From contig JBAOII010000023.1 in the NCBI GenBank assembly GCA_037045685.1, forward strand, positions 62,001 through 126,000: a stretch of 64,000 bases of DNA. The letters run 5' to 3'. This document shows, one piece after another, positions 62,606 through 64,000 of the stretch. The notes beneath the pieces are model-generated. The model ran no database searches. It was given only the letters and a program-made list of their open reading frames with translations, and had not been told where the DNA came from. The position numbers and the translations under genes are program-made. The stretch is from Competibacter_A sp037045685 (GTDB lineage Bacteria; Pseudomonadota; Gammaproteobacteria; Competibacterales; Competibacteraceae). Positions within the stretch are counted from its first letter, which is position 1; every line of letters begins with the position of its first letter.

Positions 62606-64000
62606 TTATAGCTGCTCGGGACAGCGGAAATTTTCCAATTCCCGCAACCGAAACGGATTGCCGCCGCCGGGGGCGCGCAGCTCGTAGATGGCCTGCCGGC
62701 CGCTCACCTGAAACGTCACCCGGAACTGTCCGGTGCCGATGGGCTGCATCTGGGCCTGATCGAGCAGCTTGAACCAAGCCCAGGGGCCGGTTTCGCTGTA
62801 CTGCGCCGGACTGCCGCCGCCCGGAGAAGACAGTTCGATCCGCGCTTGGCCGGATGTCCCCGTCCACTGCAAATCGGCCACCCGCGCGGCCTGACCGACG
62901 GTGTAGGCGAGCGTCTGGCCATCCAGGCCGATCACCAGTTGACCGACATCGCCGCTGGCTTCGACCGGGGTCAACTGAAAGCGCACCGCCGGCGTTTGGC
63001 TGTTGCCGCCGAACAGGGCGTCGCGCACGGCGGCGGCGCGCTGAAAAAGCTGCAAGGTTTCCGGAGGAAGGCTCTGCTCCGGGCCGGCGGGTCCGCGCCA
63101 GCGCCAAGCGCCCTGCGAAGTGTCCACGTAAGGTCGCAGGTTCTGCTTGAAGAAGCTATCGATGAGGCCGTTCGGCCCGAAAAAGCGACCGAAGGCCGCC
63201 AGCGAGGCATCCGGTGGACCTTGCACGGTGCGGCTGGCGCCGGTAGCGGGGCCTTGACCCACCCACTGGATGGTGTTGGTCGGGACGGCCGGACCCGCCG
63301 CGCCGCCGCCCGGTCCGGCGCCGCTCCATTGAATCGAGCTGCGGACCAGAGGATAACGGCCGTTCAAGTTGTCCTGAAAAAAAGCGGCGATTTGGGCCGC
63401 TTTCCATTGTGCGTTCAGCCGGTCGCGCAGGCTGCGGACAATGTCGGTGCTGTCCAGCGCCAGCTTGGCGAGCAGGGTGTTGAACGGCGGCGGCTTGCGG
63501 GCCGCGTCCACCTGAAGCTGGTTGGCCACGGCGCCGAACTGGTCCTTGAGGTTTTGGGCGACGCTGCCCTCGGGGCTGGATTCCCGCGCCCGGGCGATGG
63601 CGTTCATGTGGCCGTAGAGGTCGTTCAGGGCGGACAGGGTTTTGTCGAGCGGGGGAATGGCGCCCTCGGGGCCGCCGATTTCGCGGCCGAACAGTCCGTT
63701 CAACCCCAGCAAGCGAGGATCGACGCCGCAGGTCAAGGGCTTGCTTTGATCGCCGGCGGTGGGGCCGCTGCCGAGAATGCCGGCGATTTTGTCGGTCAGC
63801 GACTTGTCGGCGGGCGCCTTGCCGGCGTCCGGTTGGGCGGGCGGCCGGTCGAGCCCGGTTTCGCGGGCGACGGTTTGGAACAGCGTCCGCAGGGGCGAGG
63901 CCGGGCCGGATAGCACCTGCAAGATTTCGAGCGCCGCGTCCGGACTGTCGAATTGCTTGATCTTGATATCGTTGAGCAAGTCTTGCCACAGCCGCAGGTA
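62606..64000 (-). CDS. tssM: Type VI secretion protein TssM (IcmF), C-terminal part
   Basis: 464 residues up to the window edge, with no start inside the window: the frame stays open through YLRLWQDLLNDI at the border. The visible part contains the C-terminal periplasmic region of TssM, including the late beta-rich domain (ELSSPGGGSPAQYSETGPWAWFKLLDQAQM in several strands) and the end REL. TssM spans the inner membrane and forms the T6SS membrane complex with TssJ and TssL. The TssM-TagF-PppA order is typical. Confidence 0.85.
   Translation of the reverse strand, partial: YLRLWQDLLNDIKIKQFDSPDAALEILQVLSGPASPLRTLFQTVARETGLDRPPAQPDAGKAPADKSLTDKIAGILGSGPTAGDQSKPLTCGVDPRLLGLNGLFGREIGGPEGAIPPLDKTLSALNDLYGHMNAIARARESSPEGSVAQNLKDQFGAVANQLQVDAARKPPPFNTLLAKLALDSTDIVRSLRDRLNAQWKAAQIAAFFQDNLNGRYPLVRSSIQWSGAGPGGGAAGPAVPTNTIQWVGQGPATGASRTVQGPPDASLAAFGRFFGPNGLIDSFFKQNLRPYVDTSQGAWRWRGPAGPEQSLPPETLQLFQRAAAVRDALFGGNSQTPAVRFQLTPVEASGDVGQLVIGLDGQTLAYTVGQAARVADLQWTGTSGQARIELSSPGGGSPAQYSETGPWAWFKLLDQAQMQPIGTGQFRVTFQVSGRQAIYELRAPGGGNPFRLRELENFRCPEQL

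Overview
The window is a high-GC chromosomal segment of a gammaproteobacterium. Support for this comes from a HexR-type regulator with an operator-like site, a DUF1820 protein, a sulfite/nitrite reductase-DUF934 pair, an assimilatory nitrate cluster controlled by a NasT-like ANTAR protein, and the tail of a type VI secretion cluster. The mix of genes and a dispersed GC-rich palindromic repeat would fit a Competibacteraceae-like (glycogen-accumulating) organism, but that placement is only a guess. No rRNA, tRNA or CRISPR array was seen.

Layout. 1-9.2 kb: hexR, a Gfo/Idh/MocA oxidoreductase, then a leftward run of a SulP transporter, a YaiI-type protein, a Bcr/CflA efflux pump, and an FtsX/LolD-like ABC exporter with a polytopic Cys-containing membrane protein. 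9.4-13.3 kb: a haem-motif PAS-GGDEF-EAL protein, a Blc lipocalin and a small membrane protein. 13.3-23.0 kb: nasT, a sigma-54 promoter and two-hairpin attenuator leader, then nrtA-nrtB-nrtC-nirB-nirD-nasA, forming an apparently complete nitrate uptake and reduction operon. 23-29 kb: a NamZ-like protein, cobJ and cbiG separated by a carbonic anhydrase, an esterase and an AT-richer diguanylate cyclase. 29-38.3 kb: an Ig-like secreted protein, an aldehyde dehydrogenase, small conserved proteins, a DUF1015 protein, an EF-G paralogue and an SH3/coiled-coil protein. 38.3-46.4 kb: the most unusual region, with a transposase remnant, a sigma-54 promoter, a very large FecR-TPR-beta-barrel protein, a small membrane-anchored Cys-rich peptide, a CHASE2 histidine kinase and a sigma-54-activating response regulator. 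46.5-53 kb: a DUF1028 protein and the leftward pstSCAB-phoU phosphate operon. 53-56.2 kb: an SDR, a probably acquired aldo/keto reductase and a hicBA toxin-antitoxin pair. 56.2-64 kb: a fused tandem phosphofructokinase, the sulfite/nitrite reductase with DUF934, and tssM (cut by the window edge), tagF and a PP2C phosphatase.

Six genes appear to be broken by small frameshifts: an ABC-linked membrane protein, the NamZ-like gene, the DUF1028 gene, pstA, pstS with five events, and tagF. Almost all look like a single extra base in otherwise conserved coding sequence, so sequencing or assembly error is at least as likely as real decay.

The strongest biological stories are two. First, nitrate assimilation seems to be under double control: a sigma-54 promoter, plus an ANTAR-responsive terminator whose two hairpins both carry A1/G4 hexaloops. 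Second, the FecR-TPR-barrel/peptide/CHASE2 kinase/sigma-54 regulator locus looks like a self-contained envelope signalling system whose regulator may act on the sigma-54 promoter in front of the barrel gene.
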